NCBI RefSeq assembly: GCF_040869045.1
Contig: NC_090320.1
Span: 119,793,112-119,857,111, forward strand
Direction of reading: 5' to 3'
Length of the DNA stretch: 64,000 bases
Source: Eurosta solidaginis
Taxonomy: Eukaryota; Arthropoda; Insecta; Diptera; Tephritidae
Under the pieces are notes generated by a model, which was not told the origin of the DNA, searched no databases, and was given only the letters and a program-made list of their open reading frames with translations. Of this stretch, positions 21,483 to 31,165 are shown one piece after another. Positions within the stretch are counted from its first letter, which is position 1. Each line of letters opens with the position of its first letter. The position numbers were made by a program, and so were the translations under genes.

Positions 21483-23820
21483 CAAGTAAGGAAGGCTAAG
21501 TTCGGGTGTAACCGAACATTACGTACTCAGTTGAGAGCTGTGGAGACAAAGTAAGGGAAAATCACCATGTTGTAAAAAGAAGCTAGGGTAACCCTGGAAT
21601 GTGTTTGTATGACATGTGTATCAAATGGAAGGTATTAAAGAGTATTTTAAGAGGAGGTGGGCCATAGTTCTATAGATGGACGCCATTTAGGGATATCGCC
21701 ATAAAGGTGGCCCAGACCTGACTCTAGAATTTGTTTGTACGATATGGGTATAAAATGAAATGTGTTAATGATAATTTTAAAAGGGAGTGGGCCTAAGTTC
21801 TATATGTGGACGCCTTTTCGGAATATCGTTATAAAAGTGGACCAGGGTTGACTCTAGAATGCGTTTGTACAATATGGGTATCAAACGAAAGGTGTTAATA
21901 AGTGTTTTAAAAGGGAGTGGGCTTTAGTTGTATGGGTGGACGCCTTTTCGGGATATCGCCATAAACGTGGACCAGGGGTGACTCTAGAATGCGTTTGTAC
22001 AATATGGGTATCAAATGAAAGGTGTTAATGAGTATTTTAAAAGGGCGTGGGCCTTAGTTCTATAGATGGATGCCTTTTCGAGATATCGCCATAAAGGTGG
22101 ACCAGTGGTGACTCTAGAATTTGTTTGTACGATATGGGTATCAAATGATAGGTGTTAATGAGTATTTTAAAAGGGCGTGGGCCTTAGTTCTATAGGTGGA
22201 TGCCTTTTCGAGATATCGCCATAAAGGTGCACCAGGGGTGACTCTAGAATTTGTTTGTACGATATGGGTATCAAATGAAAGGTGTTAATGAGTATTTTAA
22301 AAAGGTGTGGGCCTTAGTTCTATATGTGGACGCCTTTTTGAGATATCGCCATAAACGTGGACCAGGGGTGACTCTAGAATGTGTTTGTACGATATGGGTA
22401 TCAAATTAAAGGTATTAATGAGGGTTTTAAAAGGGAGTGGCCCTTAGTTGTATATGTGAAGGCGTTTTCGAGATATCGACCAAAATGTGGACCAGGGTGA
22501 TCCACATCATCTGTCGAGTACCGCTAATTTATTTATATATGTAATACCACGAACAGTATTCCTTCCAAGATACCAAGGGCTTTTGATTTCGCCTTGCAAA
22601 AATTTTTCATTTTCTTCTACTTAATATGGTAGGTGTCATACCCATTTTACCAAGTTTTTTTCTAAAGTTATATTTTGCGTCAATAGACCAATGCAATTAC
22701 CATGTTTCATCCCTTTTTTCGTATTTGGTATATAATTATGGCATTTTTCGTAATTTTCGATATCGAAAAAGTGGGCGTGGTCATAGTCGGATTTCGGCCA
22801 TTTTTTACACCAATACAAAGTGAGTTCAGATAAGTACGTGAACTGAGTTTAGTAAAGATATATCGATTTTTGGTCAAGTTATCGTGTTAACGGCCGAGCG
22901 GAAGGACAGACGGTCGACTGTGTATAAAAACTGAGCGTGGCTTCAACCGATTTCGCCCTTTTTCACAGAAAACAGTTACCGTCCTAGAATCTAAGCCTCT
23001 ACCAAATTTCAAAAGGATTGGTAAATTTTTGTTCGACTTATGGCATTAAAAGTATCCTAGACAAATTAAATGAAAAAGGGCGGAGCCACGCCCATTTTGA
23101 AATTTTCTTTAATTTTTGTATTTTGTTGCAACATATCATTACTGGAGTTGAATTTTGACATAATTTACTTATATACTGTAAAGATATTAACTTTTCTTTT
23201 AAAATTTGAATTTAAAAAAAAAATTGTTTAAAAGTGGGCATGGTCGTTCTCCGATTTTGCTAATTTTTATTAAGCAGATATATAGTAATAAGAGTAACGT
23301 TCCTGGCAAATTTCATCATGATATCTTCAACGACTGCCAAATTACAGCTTGCAAAACTTATAACTACCTTCATTTAAAAGTGGGCGGTGTCACGCCCATT
23401 GTCCAAAATTTTACTAGTTTTCTATTCTGCGTCATAAGTTCAACTTACCTACCAAGTTTCATCGCTTAATCCGTATTTGGTAATGAATTATCGCACTTTT
23501 TCGATTTTTCGAAATTCTCGATATCGAATAAGTGGGCGTGGTTATTGTCCGATATCGTTCATTTTAAATAGCGATCTGAGATGAGCGCCCAGGAACCTAC
23601 ATACCAAATTTCATCAAGATACTTCAAAATTTACTCAAGTTATCGTGTTAACGGACAGACGGACGGACGAACGGACATGGCTCAATCGAATTTTTTTTCG
23701 ATTCTGATGATTTTGATATATGGAATTCTATATCTATCTCGATTCCTTTATACCTGTACAACCAACCGTTATCCAATCAAAGTTAATATACTCTGTGAGC
23801 TCTGCTCAACTGAGTATAAA
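21483..23820 (+). mobile_element. Element B copy 2 with terminal inverted repeat and satellite core
   Basis: The head has a hairpin GTTCGGGTGTAACCGAAC (about 21500-21517) and TACTCAGTTGAG (21524-21535). The tail has the exact inverse, CTCAACTGAGTA (23806-23817). Between them lie seven 130-bp tandem units (21590-22500). A 1.2 kb module shared with copy 1 follows, rich in GTGGGCGTGG and CACGCCCAT. No protein is encoded; open frames are chance. The structure suggests a non-autonomous element. Confidence 0.8.
21590..22500. repeat. 130-bp satellite array, seven units
   Basis: The anchor GACTCTAGAAT recurs at 21720, 21850, 21980, 22110, 22240 and 22370, exactly 130 bp apart, with a first diverged unit from 21590. 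Units include GATATCGCCATAAA and GTATCAAATGAAAGGTGTTA. A related unit occurs twice in the Helentron-like element at 25626-25880. Confidence 0.9.
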
Positions 23821-24059
23821 AAAATTCTTCAGCCTTGATACAAAAATGCTCCTAAGAGGTGGAATGGCAGTCACCTCCATAGGAGCACCAGGTTTTGGAG
23901 ATGCCGTTCTTGCGATGCCGCTTTTCCCTTTATTGAATGAAAAAATAAAGTATGTATGCTGTTATATTATGTATGTTCATGTATGGGTATAAAAATGACA
24001 AAGAATGGTGTATTCCCGTACTGGTCACTTATATTAAACTAAGTTATGTTATATGGCGT
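23821..24059. other. Unassigned
   Basis: A short frame with RGGMAVTSIGAPGFGDAVLA (about 23860-23930) is unusually protein-like but has no splice context and was not recognised. Confidence 0.3.
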
Positions 24060-24497
24060 ATTTCCATACTGATCGGTTGTGAAATCCAACACTGCAACTT
24101 TTGGCAACTTGAAAATCTCTTTCACCTGCCCTCTACAGAAACTCAACTCCTTACTATCAAGGCTATGTTTTCCGCTTGAATCTTCACAGAGGGCAAGCTC
24201 TGTTGTACGTAGTTGTCAGCGCTTTTGATAAGAAGTTGTTGCATTCCTCCAACCCCTCTATGATGGTAACCTCTTAAGGCTACTCGAGTCCACCTGATAC
24301 AGATTTCTGAAATTCGTACCAGTCTGTTGCCTTAGGGTTCCTTAGAAGTTTCCACTTCTGTATCCTCTTTAGGGGGACGTTGAAGCTGATATATGCAAGG
24401 TCTGAGAAGAATGGCCTGTCAAGGAACCTCCATTCATACCCCGATATATCATGCTCAGTAAGCTGTCCTTTAAAAAATTCAGCTTTGCCGGGCATAA
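24060..24497 (-). mobile_element. LINE-R fragment (endonuclease end / pre-RT linker)
   Basis: The frame 24280-24495 reads DISGYEWRFLDRPFFSDLAY then LLRNPKATDWYEF, matching the endonuclease C-terminus and linker of the RNase-H-bearing LINE seen at 60839-64000. A further decayed piece (GQVKEIFKL) lies at about 24110. Confidence 0.65.
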
Positions 24498-24907
24498 TAT
24501 AATAAATTATGATCTAAAAATAAGCTCTTCGAAATTTGTGCCGAACTGGCTAAATCTGAGCACTGCCACGTTGCATACAAAAATTGATAAACGTTAATTT
24601 TTTGATCACTTATTACGTAAAAAAATTCAGAGAGTAAGATAAATATCAGTAAAAGTGGGTTTGCGTTTTCGCGAAGCTATCGACTTTTAAAAAACAGGAA
24701 AACGTCATTTTCGTAATGTCCTGAAGATCTTCATTTTTTGTATGGAACTGCGAAAACGTTTTTCGCCCTAACATTCCGTCATATAAGGTGTTTCAATCAG
24801 ACAAATAGCTTGGAAGATATTATTACGTTTATGAGTTGGATTCGCATAGTAACAAAGTTCTAGCGAATTTTGTAAAATGCCATATCTACTTTATTTCATT
24901 TCATTTA
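24498..24907. other. AT-rich stretch, nothing recognised
   Basis: No repeat match or exon was seen. Confidence 0.4.
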
Positions 24908-25225
24908 TCTTAATATATAAAAATTACGTGTCAATATGTTTGTCCGCGATGGACTCCTAAGCTACTGAACCGATTTTGAATTTGTTTTTCACCCTGTGTG
25001 TAGTTTGATCTAGCTTGAAATAGAGAATAGGTTATATCTCAGTTTATAGTCGCAATATTATTTTATTGCAAATTTTTTTATTTGTTTATACGTAATAAAA
25101 AATGTTACGTATACGCACCGGTACTCATATTTTCAGGTGGTGCGGATATACTTCCGTGTAATTGTTTGGTGTTTAATTAAACAACGTGCTTATCAATAAA
25201 AAATATAGCGAATGATATCAAGTAT
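24908..25225 (+). mobile_element. Helentron-like 5' fragment
   Basis: Starts TATATAAAAATTACGTGTCA and contains TTTGTCCGCGATGGACTCCT and ACCGATTTTGAA, words typical of the 5' region of DINE/Helentron elements in Diptera. No matching 3' end is found before 25433. Confidence 0.55.
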
Positions 25226-25432
25226 AGCACATCACCAGGCCCGCCGAGAGGGTGGGGGTGGGATTAGCCCCGGGCCCGGGGTTTCTGAGGGGCCCGTGAT
25301 TTAGAGGTACTATGACATTTTTTTTAATTCAGGAGAGCCTTTAGTTATTCCATGCGCAATTTTTAAGCCGAATTTCAAAAGCAACGAAAATCTGCATTTC
25401 GTTTTAATATTATAGTGAAGTGTGAAAAATAA
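25226..25432. other. Spacer with a GC-rich island
   Basis: Contains CCCCGGGCCCGGGGTTTC (about 25268), which is palindromic in its core. Otherwise AT-rich. Confidence 0.4.
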
Positions 25433-26202
25433 AAGTCTATATATATAAAAAGAAAGGCTAAAATGTGTGTTAGTTGGTCGCCGGTGTTTGAAGAGATGCT
25501 TCGGTCGATTTTGTTCAAACTTTCACACAAATTGCGTAAACCTCACGCGGTGGTTACTACGTAGGTTTGGTTGCGATCGACGTACAGGGACTCGAGATAT
25601 AGGCCGAAACGTGCCCCCGCGTACCCCTAGAATGTGTTTATAGAATATGTATAACAAAAGAAAGCTGTTGATGAGTGCTTTAATAGAGGGTAATTTTCAT
25701 ACCCCTGGATGACTAGGGTCTCGAGATATAGGCCACAACGTGGGCCAGTGAATGCCTAGACAGTGTTTATACAATATGGATATCAAATGAAATTTGTTGA
25801 TAAGTGCTTTACTACAGAGTAATATATTATCCAGAGACGGACTGGGACTGGGATTATGACTAGGACTGGGACTGAGACTCGGAGTGGGACTGGGACTGAG
25901 ACTCGGAGTGGGAGTGGGACTGGAATAAAATACATACCACCCTCTGGGACAGGCAATAAGGCATGCAGAAGAATGAGAAGAAATTGAGAGAAGAGAAAAG
26001 AGAGGAGAAGGAGATTGAGAAAGAGATAGAATGAGACGAAGATGGAGATAGATGAAGTGAAAAAGACGGAGGGAGGAGTGAATTAAAGGATTAAGAAAAA
26101 GTGAAGAGGGGGGAGGGCAGAGTTAGACGGAAAAAGCTTATTAAAATGTATGCAGATAGGCCAAATTTAGGGCAGAACAACGTCTGCCGGGTCTTCTAGT
26201 AT
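25433..26202 (+). mobile_element. Helentron/DINE-like element with two minisatellites
   Basis: The 5' end TCTATATATATAAAAAGAAA and the 3' end CAACGTCTGCCGGGTCTTCT then AGT are hallmarks of Helentron-type termini. Inside are two copies of a 129-bp unit homologous to the element B satellite (anchors at 25626 and 25755). A GGGACTGGGACTGAGACTC simple array (about 25845-25925) and a purine-rich tract follow. It is non-coding and non-autonomous. Confidence 0.75.
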
Positions 26203-26670
26203 CTATATATATGTATATAAATGAAGGGCTACACCTATTTCAATAATTTTTTTTTCTATTATTTTCGATCTGATCCAGGGATCATTTACGACAAAAAAAT
26301 TTATTTAAAAAACTTCAGTTAAAAAATATTTTAGCTATTACGAAAAAAACGGTTTGACCGATTTCAAAAATTGTCTCCTTCCTTTATTTCGATCGGACTG
26401 ACTGCTCATTTACAGCAAAAAAAGATTTTGGAAAATCTTCAATTTATCAATATTTTAGCTAATAGTGCGAGTTTGGTTGTTATTTTTTATGCGGCTTTGG
26501 TTGTTTTACACCCCTTTACTATTTGCAACATTTTTCTAAGAAGTGATATAAATTTAAATTTTTCCAATGCAACCAGTACTGCCACCTACATATTTTTCTT
26601 AGTACCAAAAAACGTACCAAAAAAATTGTGTTGGAGTACCAAGAAATTTGTTTCACAGTAACGAAAGATC
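26203..26670 (+). mobile_element. Helentron-like 5' part (second family)
   Basis: Shares with 28394-28690 the words TTTTCGATCTGAT, CAGGGATCATTT and CGGTTTGACCGATTTCAAAA. The 3' terminus typical of the class is missing here. Confidence 0.6.
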
Positions 26671-27595
26671 AAGAAAATACATCAGATTTTCATTAACATC
26701 TTCTTACGTACATTTATCATTCATTTTCATGTAGGATCGAAAATCAAAAATAACGTACCAACGTATCAAATCATTTTTATAAGCTTTTATTTAGTTTTAC
26801 TTTTGTTGTCTGTAATGGAATCTTGCAAGTTAAATTTGATACTCTTCCCGGATTGAGCTGAAATTTTGCACACATATATAACTCCGATGACAATGCAATA
26901 TTACTTTGTTAGAATTCGATAAATTAATCGATAACACAGTTATCGGTAAAGATTTGTATTTACTTTGGCATAACAGCCTAAGTCCCATACAAACCCGCCG
27001 GTACCTATCCGTGGATTGTGATATTTGGACGTGGTGAATCACGCGTGTCACGCGTGGTGAATCTCAACGCTTGTGAAAAGCGGAGACACAACCCTCTGCT
27101 GTATTTCTGTGTATAACCAACATAGCTGAATTTTTAAGGCTGTTTAACTCTGTAATCTTTTCTGTAATTTATTTTGCTTTTGGAAAAATTACCTATTTGA
27201 AAAAAGCTGGCTGAAAAATATTGGCATAACAGCTTAAGTTAAATCAAGAATGGAAAATCTTGGAAAATTTGAGCAGATGTGGCAATTTCGCGCGTCCGTT
27301 GAACGAAATATTGACAATCTGCTGATCATCGCTAGGAAATTAGCGACATTCCATCAACTAAGCAGCACGTTAGCAATACTACTGTTATTATTTGGCCGCT
27401 CAAACACACACATATTAATTGTGCATTAAATCTAAAATATACAAATACACCATAATAATTTACACGGCCAAAGCCATAATAATTTACCCTACTAAAAATA
27501 AAAAAAAAATTCATATTTAAATTAAATTTAAGAAAAAGGCTTTTTTAAGAACAAGCTTCTATTACTTGTTAATAAAACGAACTAAAAAGTAAAAA
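26671..27595. other. AT-rich stretch with small inverted motifs
   Basis: Contains CACGCGTGTCACGCGTGGTG (about 27041-27060) and repeated GGCATAACAGC. No exon was recognised. Confidence 0.35.
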
Positions 27596-28201
27596 ATAAA
27601 ATTAAAGAAAAAAAAACTTTTTTAAAAATAAGCTTTTATTATTTTGGTTAATAAAATTAACTAAAAAGTAAACAATAAATTGACTCTAAAGAAATATAAC
27701 ACTTTATAAGTTCATTGTAAGCTTAAACGATAATTAGGCTTTTTCGTCTGCGACAAAAAAATTCTATATTGTACATAATTATATATTTTTAACATTAAAA
27801 CTTTACACCTAAATTATTAAAGCTTACAGTTTATATCACAGTCCTAATTGTTCTAATAAAAGCGTGTTACATTGCGATAGCAAGAAAATGAGATCCTAAA
27901 TGTTCTTAATTATACCATCAAAATTTAACACGTTTTTTATTAGAACAATTAGGACTGTGATATAAACTGTAAGATTTAATAATTTAGGTGTAAAGTTTTA
28001 ATGTTAAAAATATATAATTATGTACAATATAGATTTTTTTTGTCGCAGACGAAAAAGCCTAATTATCGTTTAAGCTTACAATGAACTTATAAAGTGTTAT
28101 ATTTCTTTAGAGTCAATTTATTGTTTACTTTTTAGTTAATTTTATTAACCAAAATAATAAAAGCTTATTTTTAAAAAAGTTTTTTTTTCTTTAATTTTAT
28201 T
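27596..28201. repeat. Long near-perfect inverted repeat (275-bp arms, 56-bp loop)
   Basis: The left arm 27596-27869 is the reverse complement of the right arm 27926-28201, with only a few mismatches and short indels. The loop is 27870-27925. A partial 70-bp duplication of the outer arm lies just left (about 27531-27595). A transcript would fold into a stem of about 275 bp. No protein is encoded, and the flanks are Helentron-like elements. Confidence 0.92.
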
Positions 28202-28393
28202 AAAATACCAGTTTCTGTACGAAAGTGCCAGGAACGGCAGCTATGGCACACAATTTGTAAAGGTACACAAATTTGATAAAGGTGTACTTCTTAACTGTTA
28301 CATTTTTCTAAGTAGGGATATAAATTGAAAGAAAAGTGACGCAATGTGTGCTGTGATATTTTCACCATACAACCTTTGCCCAAGAATATTGTA

Positions 28394-29073
28394 ATCTATA
28401 TATATAAAAATTAATTTCAGTGCGTTAGGTCATTGAAAACTGAAAAACGGCTATACCGATTTCAATAATTTTTCTTCTATTATTTTCGATCTGATTCAGG
28501 GATCATTTGCGGTAAAAAATTTTATTTAAAAAACTTCAATTAAAAAATATTTTAGCTATTACTCAAATACGGTTTGACCGATTTCAAAAAATTATTTCTT
28601 TCCTTTATTTCGACTGTTCCTTTACAGCAAAAAAATATGGAAAATCTTCAATTTATCAATATTTTAGCTAATAGTACAAGTTTGGTAGTAAAAATATTCG
28701 CTAAGAATAAAATATACAAATAGAAAAACAAATTTTTAAATTAAAAAGGTTTCATTGCAAAGAAATTCTGCTAATAAACGTGTAGATTCGACCGTTTTAC
28801 AATTTACTGATATTGCGGATTGTTGCTTATTTTGTTGTTTTCGGAAGTTTTTAAAAATAATTTAGCAAGTATTCTATCTACAATTAAAAAATATTTCCTT
28901 CAAATGACACTAAGTTCAACTTAACGGCTGTAAACCACAAATTATCTTCATCAACATGCGTGCAAGGTACTGGAAAAGTAAAGTTATCAGTTCCATTCTC
29001 GGAAGGTATGAAACATTTTTAAAGAACTACAAAATAGTACAATCACAGGACAACGTCTGTCGGGTCAGCTAGT
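28394..29073 (+). mobile_element. Helentron-like element, apparently complete
   Basis: Begins TCTATATATATAAAAATTAA and ends ACAACGTCTGTCGGGTCAGC then TAGT, both characteristic of Helentron/DINE termini. It shares its 5' half with 26203-26670. No Rep/helicase coding sequence is present. Confidence 0.75.
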
Positions 29074-29808
29074 AAGAAATAATTACACTGGATCACAAAT
29101 TTCAATTTTTTTCTGCACCAGAGACGCCATTATGAAATTCCTATGTAAAATCACCCCCCGATTCCGAAAATCAAGGTTATTTTTAATTCTATGGTAACGT
29201 TTTTGAGATATGTACGAATTACCGTTTTTCAAAAAAAAAAAAAAAAAAAAAATGGTCCACTTAATATTTATATCGCAAGAAAGAATTGAGCAATTCCAAA
29301 ACGGTTTGAAGCTTTTAAAAGTTAATAAAATTTGCTATCAACCGCCCATACAACACTTTTTGCTAGGCCCTGCAGATTCAAAGATAACGAACAATCATTA
29401 CGAATTTTTTCCATTTTTTTTTTGTAAAAATATAAGGAGGAAGGATCTCGAAAACTTTTTATTTTTTTGCAGATTTTTTTTTCTCTCTAAGCTGTGTTTT
29501 ATTACAAAAAAAAAAATAAGCTTTCATTCAATAAAATTATTGGACTAATACAAAAGTTATAAGCATTCAAGTAAATATATTCATTTAATACTTAAGTACC
29601 CTACTGGTACATATGTGTTAGTATTCGTATTTCAGTTAGTTAGCAGGTAGGTTTTCGAAGGATTATTAGATGCAAAAAACTGTTAGTGTCGTTTTCTCCA
29701 ACCCAGGTACATTTCAAGCAAGAGCAATTTTTAAGGCAGGTAGTGTTTTCTTTGTAAAACTAGGGAACCTTTTTGCCTAGGTAGGCTTGAATTTTTACTT
29801 GATCTAAG

Positions 29809-29816
29809 TATAAATA
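29809..29816 (+). promoter_or_regulatory. TATA-like box upstream of the Cys-rich gene relic
   Basis: TATAAATA lies about 110 bases before the first Met codon (29920), inside the inverted-repeat element. Position and sequence fit a core promoter; activity is not shown. Confidence 0.35.
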
Positions 29817-29919
29817 CTAGTATATGCGCCTTGTTCCTTCATAATATCTGCAAGGCTCGCCGGATACTGTTCAGTTTATAATTGCAGTTTATAACCCGTC
29901 ATTTACTTAAAAATATAAT

Positions 29920-30341
29920 ATGAATAAAAGGGCGCGAGAGTTTGAGTGACAAATGATCCAGATATGTTCTGTTTCATCTGCGGTCAATTTATCGTTAAAA
30001 GGATGCCACTTGTGTTTTCAAATCCTTTGAAAGTTACATACTATAAGTATTTCGGAATTGAGCCTAAAAACAATGAAGGACCATGGACACCGAATACTGT
30101 GTACACCACATGTCGAGTCGAATTGATTTTTTCGGAAACCGGAACAAAATGGTGCGTTGTAAAAATTAGGAATTTGCTCCTTTTTAATGCATAGCTGACT
30201 AATTTCTGAAACTATCTATTTAGTCGACATATGAAATTTATTACAGCAATGAAGTGGAGGGAGCCAACTTGCCATTCAACGGACTGCTATATTTGTATTA
30301 CAAAAGTACTTGGGGTTGGAAAGTACATATGCTATTATTTG
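29920..30341 (+). pseudogene. Two-exon Cys-rich protein relic (CFICG family), frameshifted
   Basis: Met at 29920 opens MNKRAREFE, then one frame change leads to NDPDMFCFICGQF, YYKYFGIEPKN, GPWTPNTVYTTC and FSETGTK. A donor (TG|GTGCGT at 30151/30152), a branch-like TGACTAAT and an acceptor CTATTTAG (30223) define a 72-nt intron. Exon 2 (30224-30341) continues in matching phase as RHMKFITAMKWREPTC and STDCYIC. This spacing (CxxC ... C ... MxWREP ... DCYxC) recalls a family of uncharacterised arthropod proteins; that is from memory, unverified. Zinc binding is likely from the Cys pattern. The N-terminal frameshift makes this copy a probable pseudogene. Confidence 0.65.
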
Positions 30342-30629
30342 TAGGGTACTTAAGTTTTACTATATGGATATATATATTTGAATGCTTATAACTTTTGTAT
30401 TAGTTCATCGGTTTTGTTGAATGAAAGCTTATTTTTTGTAATAAAACAGAGCTTAGTACAAATTTCTTTATATTTATACAAAAAAAATTTAAAAAATCCG
30501 TAATAATTGTTCGTTATCTTTAAATCTGCAGGGCCTAGCAAAAAGTGTCGTATGCAAATTTTATTACCTTTTAAAAGCTTCAAACCATTTTGGAATTGCT
30601 CAATTCGTTCTTGAGATATATATGATTAA

Positions 30630-31165
30630 CCCTTTCGGTACGGAAAGCCGCTAACGGAAATACAAATTATTTTATATGTTTAATAGTTACAGTGGAGGAA
30701 ATAAAAGTGTTGTGTCCCATCAAAATTGTATTCGGTTAAAAAGGGGCGGTGGGAGGGGCTGGGACATATATGTCCCGTCAGTATTTTTGACTGGGACATA
30801 TTTATCCCGTTTAGAAAACAATGAGCAAGTAATACAGTATAAAAAAATTTGTTTTTATTTATGGTAAAGAGCAAAACAGTCCTTGCATAGAGGAATCTGG
30901 CACAGTGTCTTTATTCGCCTTTCTCTATTTTGTTGTGCACAACCTGTGCAGCTCCTTCGCTTAGCAATGGGAAGAGGAAGATGACCTGCAGATAGTTTCC
31001 GTTTTCTTCCAGATGTACCAGATCGACTAACAGCAGCTCTTTTTTTACCTTCGGCTATAATATTTTCCGCCAGAACGATCATAAAATCTAAGAGTGGATT
31101 TTGTCTCCGTCCAAGTTGGGAACTGATTACCCAACAATTTCCCACTGACATCATCAATAATCGGT
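30630..31165 (-). mobile_element. piggyBac-like 3' end with transposase C-terminus
   Basis: TTAA (30626-30629) is followed by the terminus CCCTTTCGGTACGGAAAG. A 16-bp palindrome GGGACATATATGTCCC lies at 30761-30776, with a near copy 30 bp on. The minus-strand frame to 30855 encodes NCWVISSQLG and PLLDFMIVLAE, then the Cys-rich end SCTGCAQQNR, TLCQIPLCKDCF and ALYHK. The last is the zinc-finger-like C-terminus that piggyBac transposases use to bind their ends. The rest of the transposase is lost at 31165, where LINE-J begins. Confidence 0.85.

Larger units (their letters stand above)
29261..30629 (+). mobile_element. TTAA-bounded inverted-repeat element carrying a spliced gene relic
   Basis: The left arm 29261-29605 and right arm 30341-30629 are inverted copies. 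Both start at TTAA, then share TATAT..CAAGAA.GAATTGAG, CTTTTTGCTAGGCCCTGCAG and TACAAAAGTTATAAGCATTC, and end at AGTACCCTA. The right outer TTAA is also the insertion site of the adjoining piggyBac end. Between the arms lies a promoter-like block and a two-exon Cys-rich gene. The class is unknown; long arms and TTAA ends make a gene-carrying TIR element plausible. Confidence 0.7.

Noticed and set aside
21590..22500. Regular 130-bp spacing considered as a CRISPR-like array
   Set aside because: Whole 130-bp units repeat with no unique spacers, and the setting is a eukaryotic transposable element; it is a satellite.
22636..22818. Coding potential within element B (several 60-90 codon frames)
   Set aside because: The frames are not conserved between copies 1 and 2 although the DNA is; no domains.
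26371..26661. 96-codon + strand frame in the Helentron-like part
   Set aside because: It is Phe/Ile-rich chance coding in AT-rich DNA, and the related copy at 28394 does not keep it open.
29210..29548. 112-codon + strand frame with a Lys run
   Set aside because: It lies in the left inverted arm across an A-run and recurs inverted in the right arm; non-coding.
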